This document shows positions 22,928 to 31,231 of a stretch of 64,000 bases of DNA, one piece after another. The stretch comes from ZYF759 sp046297455 (lineage in GTDB: Bacteria > Pseudomonadota > Alphaproteobacteria > Rhizobiales > Rhizobiaceae), in NCBI GenBank assembly GCA_046297455.1, contig JBKBIT010000018.1, positions 1 through 64,000 of the forward strand. The letters are read 5' to 3'. Made by a program: the position numbers and the translations under genes. Each line of letters opens with the position of its first letter. The first letter of the stretch is position 1. Under the pieces are notes generated by a model. It did not search any database, had not been told where the DNA came from, and saw only the letters and a program-made list of their open reading frames with translations.

Positions 22928-22936
22928 CCTCCGCCT

Positions 22937-23521
22937 TCAGAAGCGCGACATCGCGGTTCCGACCTTTTCGAGGAAGCGGCCGCGCGTCTCGTCGGTGGAG
23001 CGGTTCATGTCGTAATGCGCCATGAACATGACCGGCGCCAGCGGCCGGACCTGGCCGCGGATGACGCGCTTGACGATGCGGCGCGGCGGATCGCCCAGGA
23101 TCCAGGCGCGGTGGCGCATGGCGCCATAGGTGAGCACGGCGCCGACCTTGCGGATGTGGTTGAGCGACGGGGTGAGGATGCCGTCATCCATCTTGAAGGT
23201 GACGCCCGGCAGCCAGACGCGATCGAAATAGCCCTTGAGCATGGCCGGAAAGCCGAAATTCCAGACCGGCGAGACGATGACCAGCGCTTCGGCGTTGAGG
23301 AGCCGCTGGACATAGGGCTCGACCAGTTTCCGGTTGTCGGGCACGTCGTGATAGGTCAGCCGGTCGTGGCGGCTCAAGACCGGGTCGAAACCTTCTGCAT
23401 AGAGATCGCAATCGTCGACCTCGTGGCCGGCGGCGGCAAGTCCTTCCAGAACCCTGGCGTGCAGCGCCGCCCCATAGCTCGATTCCACGGGGTGGGAAAA
23501 AAGAACAAGAACTTTCATCAT
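22937..23521 (-). CDS. Flavodoxin-fold NAD(P)H oxidoreductase (quinone reductase family)
   Basis: This 194-aa protein begins MMKVLVLFSHPVESSYGAAL and has the flavodoxin_2 signature IVSPVWNFGFPAMLKGYFDRV and LTYGAMRHRAW. Such enzymes bind FMN or FAD and make two-electron reductions of quinones or similar acceptors in the cytoplasm. The ATG at 23521 overlaps the stop of the FAD oxidoreductase gene, so the two are translationally coupled. It is the last gene of the ABC/amidohydrolase operon and probably re-oxidises or reduces a partner of that pathway. The substrate is unknown. Confidence 0.85.
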   Translation of the reverse strand: MMKVLVLFSHPVESSYGAALHARVLEGLAAAGHEVDDCDLYAEGFDPVLSRHDRLTYHDVPDNRKLVEPYVQRLLNAEALVIVSPVWNFGFPAMLKGYFDRVWLPGVTFKMDDGILTPSLNHIRKVGAVLTYGAMRHRAWILGDPPRRIVKRVIRGQVRPLAPVMFMAHYDMNRSTDETRGRFLEKVGTAMSRF

Positions 23522-24927
23522 GCGTCCATGAGTGCTTCGAGGCCGGGGAAGAGGTAGCTCTTGCCGGAACGGAAATCGAAATCGGGGTTTTCCCAGGCGA
23601 TCATCTTGCCCGGATTGAGGAGACCCTTGGGATCGGTCTCCTTCTTGAAGGCCAGTTGCACGGCATCGGTCTGCTTCATGCCGCCTTCTTCCAGCGTGTA
23701 GCGATGCGGGTTGAAGATCGGGCAGCCATGATCCTCGTGGATGCGGATGATCTCCTCCAGCCGCTCGGCCGTGGTGTAGCGCACCAGCGGCAGGCCGGAG
23801 CACTGCACGCGGCCGGAAAAGCGGATGAATTCGAGATGGCCGGGCACCTCGTCGCCGAAGATCTCGGTCATCTTGCGCACCCGCTCGACATGATCGGGGC
23901 CGGGATACTGTACCTGCAGATAGGTGAAGGACGGGTCGATCTTGAGCGCGCGCAGCGTGGTGTGGTTCCAGCAGAGTTCAAAAGCCTGGGGGATGCCCTT
24001 CATGCTCTCGACCTTGTCGGAGCGGAACAGCATCTCGCCCTTCTTCTGCGCCACCAGCGCGGCGAAATGGTCGATCGAATGGGGGGCGACCATCACCACG
24101 ACGATGGACTGGCCGGCATGGCGGATGAAGGGCTTGTGCCGGGTGAAATATTCATAGGGGACGGGGGCGGCGATCGGGGCGATCTCCTTGGTCAGGATGC
24201 CGCCGGCATGGGCCAGATCGTCGGCAAAGCGCACCGCGTCCATGAAGTCGTCATAGCCGACCAGCACGTCGACCCAGTCATAGGCAGCCGTCAGCGGCAT
24301 CTCGACTTCGGTGATGATGCCGTTTGTGCCGTAGGCGTGGTTGACCTTCTGCAATTCGTAGCCGGTGAGCTCGATGACGCGCGGCTCGGCCTCCATGGTG
24401 ACGACGCGCAGGCGAAGGATGTTGCCGATGTCGCGCAGGCCGCCCCAGTGGATGGAGCCGACGCCGCCCGACCCGCCGGCGACGAAGCCGCCGATGGTGG
24501 CGGTGTTGGCGGTGGAGGGGTGGAAGCGCAACTCCTGGCCGGAATGGGCGCGGGTCTCGCGGTCGATGGCAGCGATGATGGCGCCCGGCTCGGTGATGAC
24601 GCGGCCGGGATGGATCTCCTTGACCTTGTCCATGCGCGCCAGATTGAGCACGATGCCGCCCGACAGCGGCATGGCCTGGCCGTAATTGCCGGTGCCGGCC
24701 CCGCGTGCGGTGACCGGCACGCCGTGGGCATAGGCCACTTTCAGCGTCTGGATGACCTGCTCCTCGCTGGTGGGCGAGACGATGAGATCGCCGGTGACCT
24801 GGTCGAGCTGTTCCTTCAGGATCGGCGAATACCAGTAGAAGTCGCGGCTCTTGGCCTGCACCAGCTTGGGGTTGTCCTCCACGGAGATGCCGTCGAGCTC
24901 CTTCTTGATCTGCGCGTAGTCGGTCAT
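23518..24927 (-). CDS. VAO-type FAD-binding oxidoreductase
   Basis: This 469-aa protein has an N-terminal FAD_binding_4 (PCMH) domain: IVSPTSEEQVIQTLKVAYAH, the FAD loop TARGAGTGNYGQAMP, then HPSTANTATIGGFVAGGSGG. A C-terminal cap domain follows, ending in KKETDPKGLLNPGKMIAW. This is the architecture of glycolate, lactate and hydroxyglutarate dehydrogenases and related alcohol or hydroxy-acid oxidases. The start ATG 24927 overlaps the amidohydrolase stop by 4 nt. Its place after a deaminase-like enzyme suggests that it oxidises the hydrolysed product. The frame upstream of the ATG is a shadow of the neighbour. Confidence 0.88.
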   Translation of the reverse strand: MTDYAQIKKELDGISVEDNPKLVQAKSRDFYWYSPILKEQLDQVTGDLIVSPTSEEQVIQTLKVAYAHGVPVTARGAGTGNYGQAMPLSGGIVLNLARMDKVKEIHPGRVITEPGAIIAAIDRETRAHSGQELRFHPSTANTATIGGFVAGGSGGVGSIHWGGLRDIGNILRLRVVTMEAEPRVIELTGYELQKVNHAYGTNGIITEVEMPLTAAYDWVDVLVGYDDFMDAVRFADDLAHAGGILTKEIAPIAAPVPYEYFTRHKPFIRHAGQSIVVVMVAPHSIDHFAALVAQKKGEMLFRSDKVESMKGIPQAFELCWNHTTLRALKIDPSFTYLQVQYPGPDHVERVRKMTEIFGDEVPGHLEFIRFSGRVQCSGLPLVRYTTAERLEEIIRIHEDHGCPIFNPHRYTLEEGGMKQTDAVQLAFKKETDPKGLLNPGKMIAWENPDFDFRSGKSYLFPGLEALMDA

Positions 24928-26240
24928 GTTCGGCACTCCAGGAGATGGTCGAGTTCTGAATAGTCGGGCAGCGTGCGGTCGATGGCGCGGCCTTCGCGCA
25001 ACACGATCCGGTCGGATTGCGGCCGCGACAGGAGCTCGGACCAGTCGCGGGCGCGGAAGATGACGAGGTCGGCCGCCCCGCCTGCCTCGATGACGCCCAG
25101 CTCCGGGCGGCGCAGGATGGCGGCCGGCGTGCTTGTGACCACGCGGGCGGCCTCGTCGAGCGGATGGTCGAGATGGAGGATGCGCACCGCCTCGCGGAAG
25201 ACTTCCGCCGGGTCGAGATCGCCATAGGCGTAGAAGGGGTCGCGGGTGTTGTCGGAGGAGACGGCCGTGGCGACACCCGCCGCCGCCAGTTCCTTGAACA
25301 GGGTGACGCCGCGCCAGGCGGGCGTGCCGCCATTGCGGTCCTGCAGATACATGTTGCACATCGGCAGCGAGACGACGGCGAGGCCGGCTTGCGCCACCTT
25401 GTCGATGGTGCGCGCGGCGGTATCGGCGTCCTGGCGCGCCAGCGAGCAGCAATGGCCGACCACCACCTGCCCCTGATATTTGTGGCGAAGTGCCGCCTCG
25501 GCGATGGCGGCAAGCGTCAGCACCTCGGCATCGGCCGTCTCGTCGACATGGAGATCGATGTCGAGATCGTTGTCGATGGCGGTTTGGAACAGAAGGTCGA
25601 GTTCGGCCTCGAGGTTCGGGCCCATGCGCGTCAGCCCGCCGAGCACCCCGCCGCAGTCGACGATCAGCCTGACCAGTTCGTCGAACCAGGCGCGGTCCTC
25701 GGTCGCCTCCAGCGGGATGAGGGCTGCGGCCTGGAGCGCGATGCGCCCCTGCCAGGCTTCCCGCATCTCGGCGAAGACGGGCCAGGTGATGCGATGCTGG
25801 GGACCGAGCGAGTCCAGATGCGTGCGGATCAGCCGGGTGCCGTGCGCATAGGCGCAGCGCAGCGAGAAATCCATGCGCGCGCGCACGTCGTCGGCGCTCC
25901 AGTTCAGGTCGCGGTCGGCACGCACCGCCTCGATGGCGCCGTCGAAACTGCCGTCGCGGTTGGGCCGCCGGTTCCAGATATGGCCCTTGTCGAGATGGGT
26001 ATGCATGTCGGTGAAGGCGGGCCAGACCTGCGCGCCCTTCAGGTCGACGGCCTCGATCTCGGGCGAGGCCGCGCCGGGCGCCGCCACAACCGCGATGCGC
26101 CCGTCGGAGATGACGACATCGGCCCGGACCAGGCCCTCGCGGGCCGGTCCGGAAAAGGAGGGAACGCAGACGGTGGGCAGGGTGGCGTTGCGCAGGCAGA
26201 AGGTTTCGGTCTGCGGCAGGTCGAGGAAGGATGCACTCAT
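24924..26240 (-). CDS. Cytosine-deaminase-like amidohydrolase (substrate unknown)
   Basis: This 438-aa metal-dependent hydrolase of the CodA/atrazine chlorohydrolase group has the zinc or iron motif DMHTHLDKGHI, the second ligand region DLHVDET, then VVGHCCSLA and the catalytic VSSDNTRDPFY. Relatives deaminate cytosine, isoguanine, creatinine or triazines. Here it sits between a NitT/TauT importer and a flavoenzyme, so it probably acts on an imported nitrogen heterocycle or amide. ATG 26240 is chosen as the first Met before the family's usual N terminus; its ribosome site is modest. The gene ends in the start of the FAD oxidoreductase gene. Confidence 0.85.
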   Translation of the reverse strand: MSASFLDLPQTETFCLRNATLPTVCVPSFSGPAREGLVRADVVISDGRIAVVAAPGAASPEIEAVDLKGAQVWPAFTDMHTHLDKGHIWNRRPNRDGSFDGAIEAVRADRDLNWSADDVRARMDFSLRCAYAHGTRLIRTHLDSLGPQHRITWPVFAEMREAWQGRIALQAAALIPLEATEDRAWFDELVRLIVDCGGVLGGLTRMGPNLEAELDLLFQTAIDNDLDIDLHVDETADAEVLTLAAIAEAALRHKYQGQVVVGHCCSLARQDADTAARTIDKVAQAGLAVVSLPMCNMYLQDRNGGTPAWRGVTLFKELAAAGVATAVSSDNTRDPFYAYGDLDPAEVFREAVRILHLDHPLDEAARVVTSTPAAILRRPELGVIEAGGAADLVIFRARDWSELLSRPQSDRIVLREGRAIDRTLPDYSELDHLLECRT

Positions 26241-26251
26241 GTTGTCTCGGT

Positions 26252-27139
26252 TCAGTTCTCGCGGCGGACGCTGCTCTCGTGCCAGCGATGCAGCGCGAGC
26301 CAAGAAATGAAGGTGGTGACCGCGAAGATCGCAATGCCGAGCAGGGACAGAAGGATGAGCGCGGCGAAGAGGCGCGGGATGTTCAACCGGAACTGGGATT
26401 CGAGCAGCCGGAAGGCAAGGCCGGATTCCGCTCCGGCAGAGCCGGCGGCGAATTCGGCAACCACGGCGGCGATCAATGCCAGCCCGCCGCCAATGCGCAG
26501 GCCTGCCATGAAATAGGGCTGCGAGGCCGGCAGCTTCAGATAAAGCAGCGTCTGCCAGCGCGAGGCCCCGTACAGCTCGAAGAGGTTGAGCAGATTGTGG
26601 TCCACGCTCTTCAACCCCTGCACCATGTTGGACAGGATCGGGAAGAAGGCGACAAGGAAGGCGCAGATGAGAAGCGCGGCCTGCGTGCTCGGTGCGTAGA
26701 TCAGGATCAGCGGCGCAATGGCGATGATCGGGGTGACCTGCAGGATGACCGCGATCGGATAGAAGGCGAGCTCCACCCATTTCGACTGGACAAGGAAGAT
26801 CGCGAAGCCGACCCCGCCGATCAGCGCCAAAGCGAGCGCCATGAAGGTGATCTTTGTGGTGATCATCATGGCCGGCCACAAAGTTCCCCAGTCCTCGATG
26901 AGCGCCTGGATGACCCTTGGCGGGCTCGGCAGGATGTAGGGCGGCAGGTTGTTGATCACCACGATGGCGTGCCAGATGGCGACCACGGTGCCGAGCACGG
27001 CGAATGGCATCACGATGCGAAGGAGCTTCTCGGACAGGCTGGTGCGCGGGATGAGAACGGCGACCGCGCTGTCGGTGCCGGCTTCGCTCGAGGCGACCGG
27101 CACCGGGGTGCCCTTTTCGATACGGCTGAGATCATTCAT
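26252..27139 (-). CDS. ABC transporter permease, NitT/TauT type
   Basis: This 295-aa inner-membrane protein has a hydrophilic N terminus of about 35 residues. Six segments follow, including IVMPFAVLGTVVAIWHAIVV, ALALALIGGVGFAIFLV and VAFFPILSNMVQGLK. The EAA loop is FELYGASRWQTLLYLKLPASQPYF. The start ATG 27139 overlaps the ATPase stop by 8 nt. It belongs to the importer of the amidohydrolase operon. The family transports nitrate, sulfonates, pyrimidines (RutG-independent) or thiamine precursors, and the actual ligand cannot be read. Confidence 0.9.
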   Translation of the reverse strand: MNDLSRIEKGTPVPVASSEAGTDSAVAVLIPRTSLSEKLLRIVMPFAVLGTVVAIWHAIVVINNLPPYILPSPPRVIQALIEDWGTLWPAMMITTKITFMALALALIGGVGFAIFLVQSKWVELAFYPIAVILQVTPIIAIAPLILIYAPSTQAALLICAFLVAFFPILSNMVQGLKSVDHNLLNLFELYGASRWQTLLYLKLPASQPYFMAGLRIGGGLALIAAVVAEFAAGSAGAESGLAFRLLESQFRLNIPRLFAALILLSLLGIAIFAVTTFISWLALHRWHESSVRREN

Positions 27140-27980
27140 GGTCCGCGCCTCCGACAGAGATGGCCTCGAGAAGCGTCCGCGAGACCAGCGCACTCGAGGC
27201 CTGGAATTCCTCCGACGAACGATAGTGGACGTCCCGCACCTCAGCCTCCGGCATGGCAAGATCCCGGTAGACCTCGCCCGGGCGCGCACGCATGACAACG
27301 ATGCGATTCGATAGATAGGTCGCTTCGTAGACCGAATGTGTGACAAATATTACGGTGACGCCGGAACGCTGCCACAGCTGCCGCACATCGTCATTGAGCT
27401 TCTGTCGGGTGATCTCGTCGAGAGCCGCAAATGGCTCGTCCATCAGCAGCAGCTTTGGTCCGGTGATCAGTGCGCGGGCGATCGAAACGCGCATCTTCAT
27501 GCCGCCCGACAATTCGCGTGGATAGGCATCGGCGAAATCGGCAAGGCCGACCGACGCCAGTGTCTCCATGATCCGCTCGCGCGAGGCCGCCTTGGTTTTG
27601 CCCTGCAGCCTCAGCGGCAGGTAGACATTGCCGAACACGGTCTGCCAAGGCATCAGCGTCGGCTCCTGGAAGACAAATCCGACATCACCCTCGGGCAGGC
27701 CGCGCGAGTTGATGCGCGAGCTTGGCCAGTCGATCGTGCCCGACGACGGCCGCCCGAGCCCTGCGATGATGCGCAAGGCAGTGGACTTGCCACAGCCCGA
27801 TGGCCCCAGCAGGCTCACGAATTCGCCAGCGCCGATGTCCATCGACATGTCGGAGAGGGCCAGCGTTCCGTTGGAAAAGACCTTGGTGACCGAGCGCATC
27901 TTGACGACGAGGCGCCCCTTGCCCGGTTGCTGGTCGTAGATGGGGTCCTGCTCGCGGACAGTGGCCATGGCGGCGGTCAT
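27132..27980 (-). CDS. ABC transporter ATPase, NitT/TauT type
   Basis: This 282-aa nucleotide-binding subunit has Walker A GPSGCGKST, the Q-loop FVFQEPTLMPWQ, the signature LSGGMKMRVSIA, Walker B LLLMDEPFAALD and FVTHSVYEA. The C terminus (residues about 245-282) is an additional helical tail. It follows the binding-protein gene after 87 bp that contain a stable hairpin, and overlaps the permease gene. ATGs at 27980 and 27968 are both possible starts. Confidence 0.92.
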   Translation of the reverse strand: MTAAMATVREQDPIYDQQPGKGRLVVKMRSVTKVFSNGTLALSDMSMDIGAGEFVSLLGPSGCGKSTALRIIAGLGRPSSGTIDWPSSRINSRGLPEGDVGFVFQEPTLMPWQTVFGNVYLPLRLQGKTKAASRERIMETLASVGLADFADAYPRELSGGMKMRVSIARALITGPKLLLMDEPFAALDEITRQKLNDDVRQLWQRSGVTVIFVTHSVYEATYLSNRIVVMRARPGEVYRDLAMPEAEVRDVHYRSSEEFQASSALVSRTLLEAISVGGADHE

Positions 27981-27999
27981 ATGACTTCCTTCATAAGGC

Positions 28000-28024
28000 G
28001 GTTCCGGCGCAAGTCGCCGGAACC
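28000..28024 (-). other. Intercistronic hairpin after binding-protein gene
   Basis: A perfect 10-bp stem (GGTTCCGGCG with CGCCGGAACC around CAAGT) lies between the binding-protein gene and the ATPase gene. Hairpins at this place usually protect the 3' end of the binding-protein mRNA, or partly terminate, so that the binding protein is made in excess over the membrane parts. There is no T-run. Confidence 0.5.
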
Positions 28025-28067
28025 TTGTGTTGCGTCCACGCCAATCCGGCGTCGACCATAGCCGGGA

Positions 28068-29090
28068 TCAGCCTTCCGGCTTCAGATCCATGCCAACGCC
28101 CTGGCAGACGAAATCGGTAGTGAAGGCCTGGGTGAAGTCGAGTGAGGCTTCGAGCACGCCAATTTCGACCATCGTGTCGAAGAACTGCTTGTAGCGCTCC
28201 TCGACCTGGCAACCGATGCCGTATTCCAGTGCCTCGCCGGATTCGATGATGCCGAATTCCTTCAGCTTCTCCAGCGAGTAGGCCAGCTGGCCATCGGTCA
28301 TTTCCGGATTGTCGGCCTTGATCAGCTCATTGGCAGCGGCATTGTCGCCGTAGAGATAGTTGTACCAGCCAATGATCGAGGCGTTGACGAAGCGCTGCAC
28401 CAGATCTGGGTTCTCCTCCACCAGCGAGACCTGGGTGGTGATCATGGTGGAATAGGAGGAGTAACCCTCATCATCGAGCAGGAACACCTTGGGCGCCCAG
28501 CCGGTCTGCTGCTCGATCGCATAGGGTTCCGACGTCAGGTAGCCCTGCTGTGCGGAGTTGGGGTCGGCCAGGAACGGGCCGGGGTTGAACTGGTAGGGCT
28601 TGTACTGCTCGTCGCGGAAGCCGGTGCCGCGTGCCTTCATCCACTCGAAATAGGTGATGAAGCCATCAGCACCCATGAAGATGGTTTCGAGGTTGGCGAG
28701 GTCGTCGAATTCCTCGATGCCCTGGTCGGGATGGGCCAGGATGATCTGCGGGTTCTTCTGGAAGATGGCGGCGACGTTGATCGTCGGAATGCCCTGCTTC
28801 ACGGCATCGAAGGCGTCCATCGTACCGCCCATGTAGAAGTCGATGCGGCCAGTCGCGAGAAGCTGGCGGTTGGGCGATTGCGGCCCGCCCTGGACGATGG
28901 TCACGTCTAGGCCGAATTCCTCATAGGTGCCATCGGCGACGGCCTGGTAGAATCCGCCATGCTCTGCCTGGGCGCGCCAGTTGGTGCCGTAGGTGACGGC
29001 ATCCAGAGCAAGCGCTGGCAAGGCAAAAGCGGTAGCGGCCGCGACTGTCAGCGCGGCAATCGAGGCGTTCATGCGAAGATGTTGGTTCAT
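28068..29090 (-). CDS. ABC transporter substrate-binding protein, NMT1/ThiY-like
   Basis: This 340-aa exported protein has a signal peptide (residues 1-28, ATAFALPALA end) and a mature domain starting DAVTYGTNWRAQAEHGGFYQA. That opening is characteristic of NMT1/ThiY-type binding proteins, whose ligands include pyrimidines and hydroxymethylpyrimidine derivatives. GGPQSPNRQLLATGRIDFYM follows the family pattern. Three cysteines are absent from the signal but present near the C terminus (GCQVEE, FVCQG). The start ATG 29090 follows AAGGGG. It is the first gene of the minus-strand operon, divergent from a LysR regulator and preceded by the shared operator. Confidence 0.9.
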   Translation of the reverse strand: MNQHLRMNASIAALTVAAATAFALPALALDAVTYGTNWRAQAEHGGFYQAVADGTYEEFGLDVTIVQGGPQSPNRQLLATGRIDFYMGGTMDAFDAVKQGIPTINVAAIFQKNPQIILAHPDQGIEEFDDLANLETIFMGADGFITYFEWMKARGTGFRDEQYKPYQFNPGPFLADPNSAQQGYLTSEPYAIEQQTGWAPKVFLLDDEGYSSYSTMITTQVSLVEENPDLVQRFVNASIIGWYNYLYGDNAAANELIKADNPEMTDGQLAYSLEKLKEFGIIESGEALEYGIGCQVEERYKQFFDTMVEIGVLEASLDFTQAFTTDFVCQGVGMDLKPEG

Positions 29091-29168
29091 TTGACGTTCC
29101 CCTTGAAGGTCGCAGCCGGAGTGCCGGAGCTGCCTTGGGTCCGATATTGAGCCTCTTGTTCGCGTCCC

Positions 29169-29214
29169 GAAAAGCATCAAATTTCGTTCGTATTGATGCC
29201 TTGCAGGCATCAAT
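29169..29214. promoter_or_regulatory. LysR-type operator, copy 1 of a duplicated element
   Basis: The element reads GAAAAGCATCAAATTT, 10 variable bases, GATGCCTT, 3 bases, GGCATC. Its right part is a perfect 9-bp inverted repeat (ATTGATGCC, TTGCA loop, GGCATCAAT), and the left GCATCAA is the same half-site again. It sits between the divergent binding-protein and LysR genes. The same arrangement recurs at 31066-31111 before another divergent pair. Confidence 0.7.
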
Positions 29215-29267
29215 GTATAGAAGTTGTGCAGATGCTAAGTCTGCACGCAATTTTGGCAGGAGGGTCC

Positions 29268-30227
29268 GTGCTTCATTCCCGCAAGCTGCGCTATATCGAT
29301 GAAATCGCCCGGTGCGGTTCGATCCGGAAAGCGGCCAACAGGCTCAATGTCGCCTCATCGGCCGTCAACCGGCAGATCATCGCGCTGGAAGAGGAAATCG
29401 GCGCACCGATCTTCGAGCGGCTGCCGCGCGGCCTCAGGCTGACAGCGGCCGGCGAACTCTATGTCGAGCACATTCGCGAGGTTCTGAAAGCCTACGGCAA
29501 GCTGGAAGCGCGCCTGCGCGGGTTGAAGACACCACAAGCCGGCAAGGTCACCATGGTCACGACGGTCGGACTGGCGGCTGGGCCTCTGGCCCAGATCGTG
29601 TCACGCTTCATCGACGAGCATCCGCGCATCCATGTCCGGCTGCGGGATGACGGTCCGGCCACCGTGCCGGTCGCGCTGCAATCGGGCGAGGTGGATATCG
29701 GCCTGGGCTTCAACCTGCCGGCAACACCCGGCCTGCGTGCCATGGCCAGCTTCGACATTCCCCTGGGTGCGGCGGTTGCCGCGCGTCACCCGCTGGCGCG
29801 CCAGAAAGTGGTGAAGCTGGCCGATCTGATGGGCGCGCCGCTGGTGCTGGCCCAGACCGGCAGCAGCCTGCGCGACATGATCGACCTGGCCTTAGCGCCG
29901 CTCGGACTGCCCATCGAACCGGTGGTGGAAACCAATTCGATGGCGATGCTGAAGAAGCTGGTGAAGACAGGAAGCGGCATAAGCTTCATGAACCCGCTCG
30001 ACATCCTGCCCGACACAAAGGCGGGAGAAATGGTCTTCCTGCCCTTGTCGGACACCCATGTGCGCAACCAGCCGCTGAAACTCGTTTCGCGCGTCACCTC
30101 GGCGCTCGACACCGCGACCAGCCAGTTCGTGGAATATCTGCTGGCCCGCCTCAACGAGACGATCGAAGACATGCGCGCGGCAGGCTGGCAGCTTGGCCCG
30201 GAAACGGACGTGCTTCAACCGGCGTAG
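29268..30227 (+). CDS. LysR-family transcriptional regulator
   Basis: This 319-aa regulator has an N-terminal HTH (LRYIDEIARCGSIRKAANRL, SSAVNRQIIALEEEIGAP) and a LysR substrate domain (KVTMVTTVGLAAGPLAQIV, GLGFNLPATPGLRAMASF, GSGISFMNPLDILP). I chose the GTG at 29268, which has AGGAGGG at ideal spacing. An in-frame ATG at 29193 would place 25 extra residues across the operator. It is divergent from the ABC/amidohydrolase operon and convergent, with a 13-bp overlap, with the creatininase gene. It probably binds both copies of the operator flanking this gene pair. Confidence 0.88.
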   Translation: MLHSRKLRYIDEIARCGSIRKAANRLNVASSAVNRQIIALEEEIGAPIFERLPRGLRLTAAGELYVEHIREVLKAYGKLEARLRGLKTPQAGKVTMVTTVGLAAGPLAQIVSRFIDEHPRIHVRLRDDGPATVPVALQSGEVDIGLGFNLPATPGLRAMASFDIPLGAAVAARHPLARQKVVKLADLMGAPLVLAQTGSSLRDMIDLALAPLGLPIEPVVETNSMAMLKKLVKTGSGISFMNPLDILPDTKAGEMVFLPLSDTHVRNQPLKLVSRVTSALDTATSQFVEYLLARLNETIEDMRAAGWQLGPETDVLQPA

Positions 30228-31012
30228 AGATTGGAGAGCGGGTAGCGCTCGACCTCGCGCAACAGGTCGATGAAGCCCCTGGCATTGTGTTCGGCGAGCC
30301 TGCGGCCCTTGTCCGCGGTTGCCTGGCTGGCATCGCCCATGACGCCGTGCGGGTTGAGATCGTGCGCGATCCAGGCCAGCGCATGCGGCCCGGTCGGGAA
30401 GATGTGCCGGTACTCTCCCTTGATGCATTCGGCATGCGAGGTGAAGTTGCGTGCCTTGTCCATGCGGACCAGTTCCGGGCGGAAATGGAGCATCATCGAG
30501 GTCTCGCCGTCGCCGCCATGGATGCCGAACATGCGTTCGTGGTCGCTCAGCGCACCCTCGGGCACGCCGAAGCGACCCCATTGGGTCGACACCACCATCA
30601 TCTGGTGGCGCACCCGCAATTCGCGACCCACGATGCTCATGATGTCGACATTGCCGCCATGCGAATTGACGATGACCAGCTTGCGGATGCCGGCTTCCGC
30701 CACCTTGGCGCCGATCGCCGTCCAGGCGCGGATCAGGAGATCGGCCTCGAACGACAGCGTTCCGGGGCCGAATACATGTTCATTCGCCTTGCCGATCTCC
30801 TGCGTCGGCAAGACCAGCACCGACAGGTCGTCCGGCAATTGCCGGCGCACTTCCGCGATCATGCCGTTGGCAATGGCCACGTCGGTGGCGAGCGGCAGGT
30901 GCGGGCCGTGCTGTTCCGTCGACGCGATGGGCAGCACGGCGATGGTGCTGTCAGGCGAGATGTCCGCGAAATCGTAGGTGTTCATCTCATTCCAGAAAAA
31001 AGGCTTGGCCAT
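30215..31012 (-). CDS. Creatininase-family amidohydrolase
   Basis: This 265-aa protein has the metal-site motifs of the creatininase family: ASTEQHGPHLPLATD (Glu and His ligands), IVNSHGGNVDIM and GIHGGDGETSMM. Members hydrolyse cyclic or small amides (creatinine, N-formyl compounds, pyrimidine ring-opening products) or mature peptides. The start is ATG 31012, with GTG 31015 as alternative. It is preceded by the second copy of the operator and probably belongs to the same regulon as the amidohydrolase operon. Creatinine itself is possible but not supported by a creatinase gene nearby. Confidence 0.87.
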   Translation of the reverse strand: MAKPFFWNEMNTYDFADISPDSTIAVLPIASTEQHGPHLPLATDVAIANGMIAEVRRQLPDDLSVLVLPTQEIGKANEHVFGPGTLSFEADLLIRAWTAIGAKVAEAGIRKLVIVNSHGGNVDIMSIVGRELRVRHQMMVVSTQWGRFGVPEGALSDHERMFGIHGGDGETSMMLHFRPELVRMDKARNFTSHAECIKGEYRHIFPTGPHALAWIAHDLNPHGVMGDASQATADKGRRLAEHNARGFIDLLREVERYPLSNLYAG

Positions 31013-31065
31013 CACGTCCCCACAGCGTTGAGCAGTCGATCAAGTAGGTCACCGAATTGGAATGC

Positions 31066-31111
31066 GAAAAGCATCAAATTTGGCTCGGGTCGATGCCTTT
31101 TGGGCATCGAT
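31066..31111. promoter_or_regulatory. LysR-type operator, copy 2 of a duplicated element
   Basis: The same order and spacing as at 29169-29214: GAAAAGCATCAAATTT, 10 variable bases, GATGCCTT, 3 bases, GGCATC. The right part is an 8-bp perfect inverted repeat (TCGATGCC, TTTTG loop, GGCATCGA). It lies between the divergent creatininase and AtuA-like genes, so one regulator can serve all four transcription units. Confidence 0.7.
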
Positions 31112-31231
31112 TGACGCCCACGGCGCAACCGGCGGGGCGAACGGTGCCGGTCCGTTTCGACCGCACTCCTTCTTTGCTTCCTGGCGGCCGGGTGCTAGGC
31201 CTTGGAAAGAGTGCGGTGCATGGGAGGAGGC

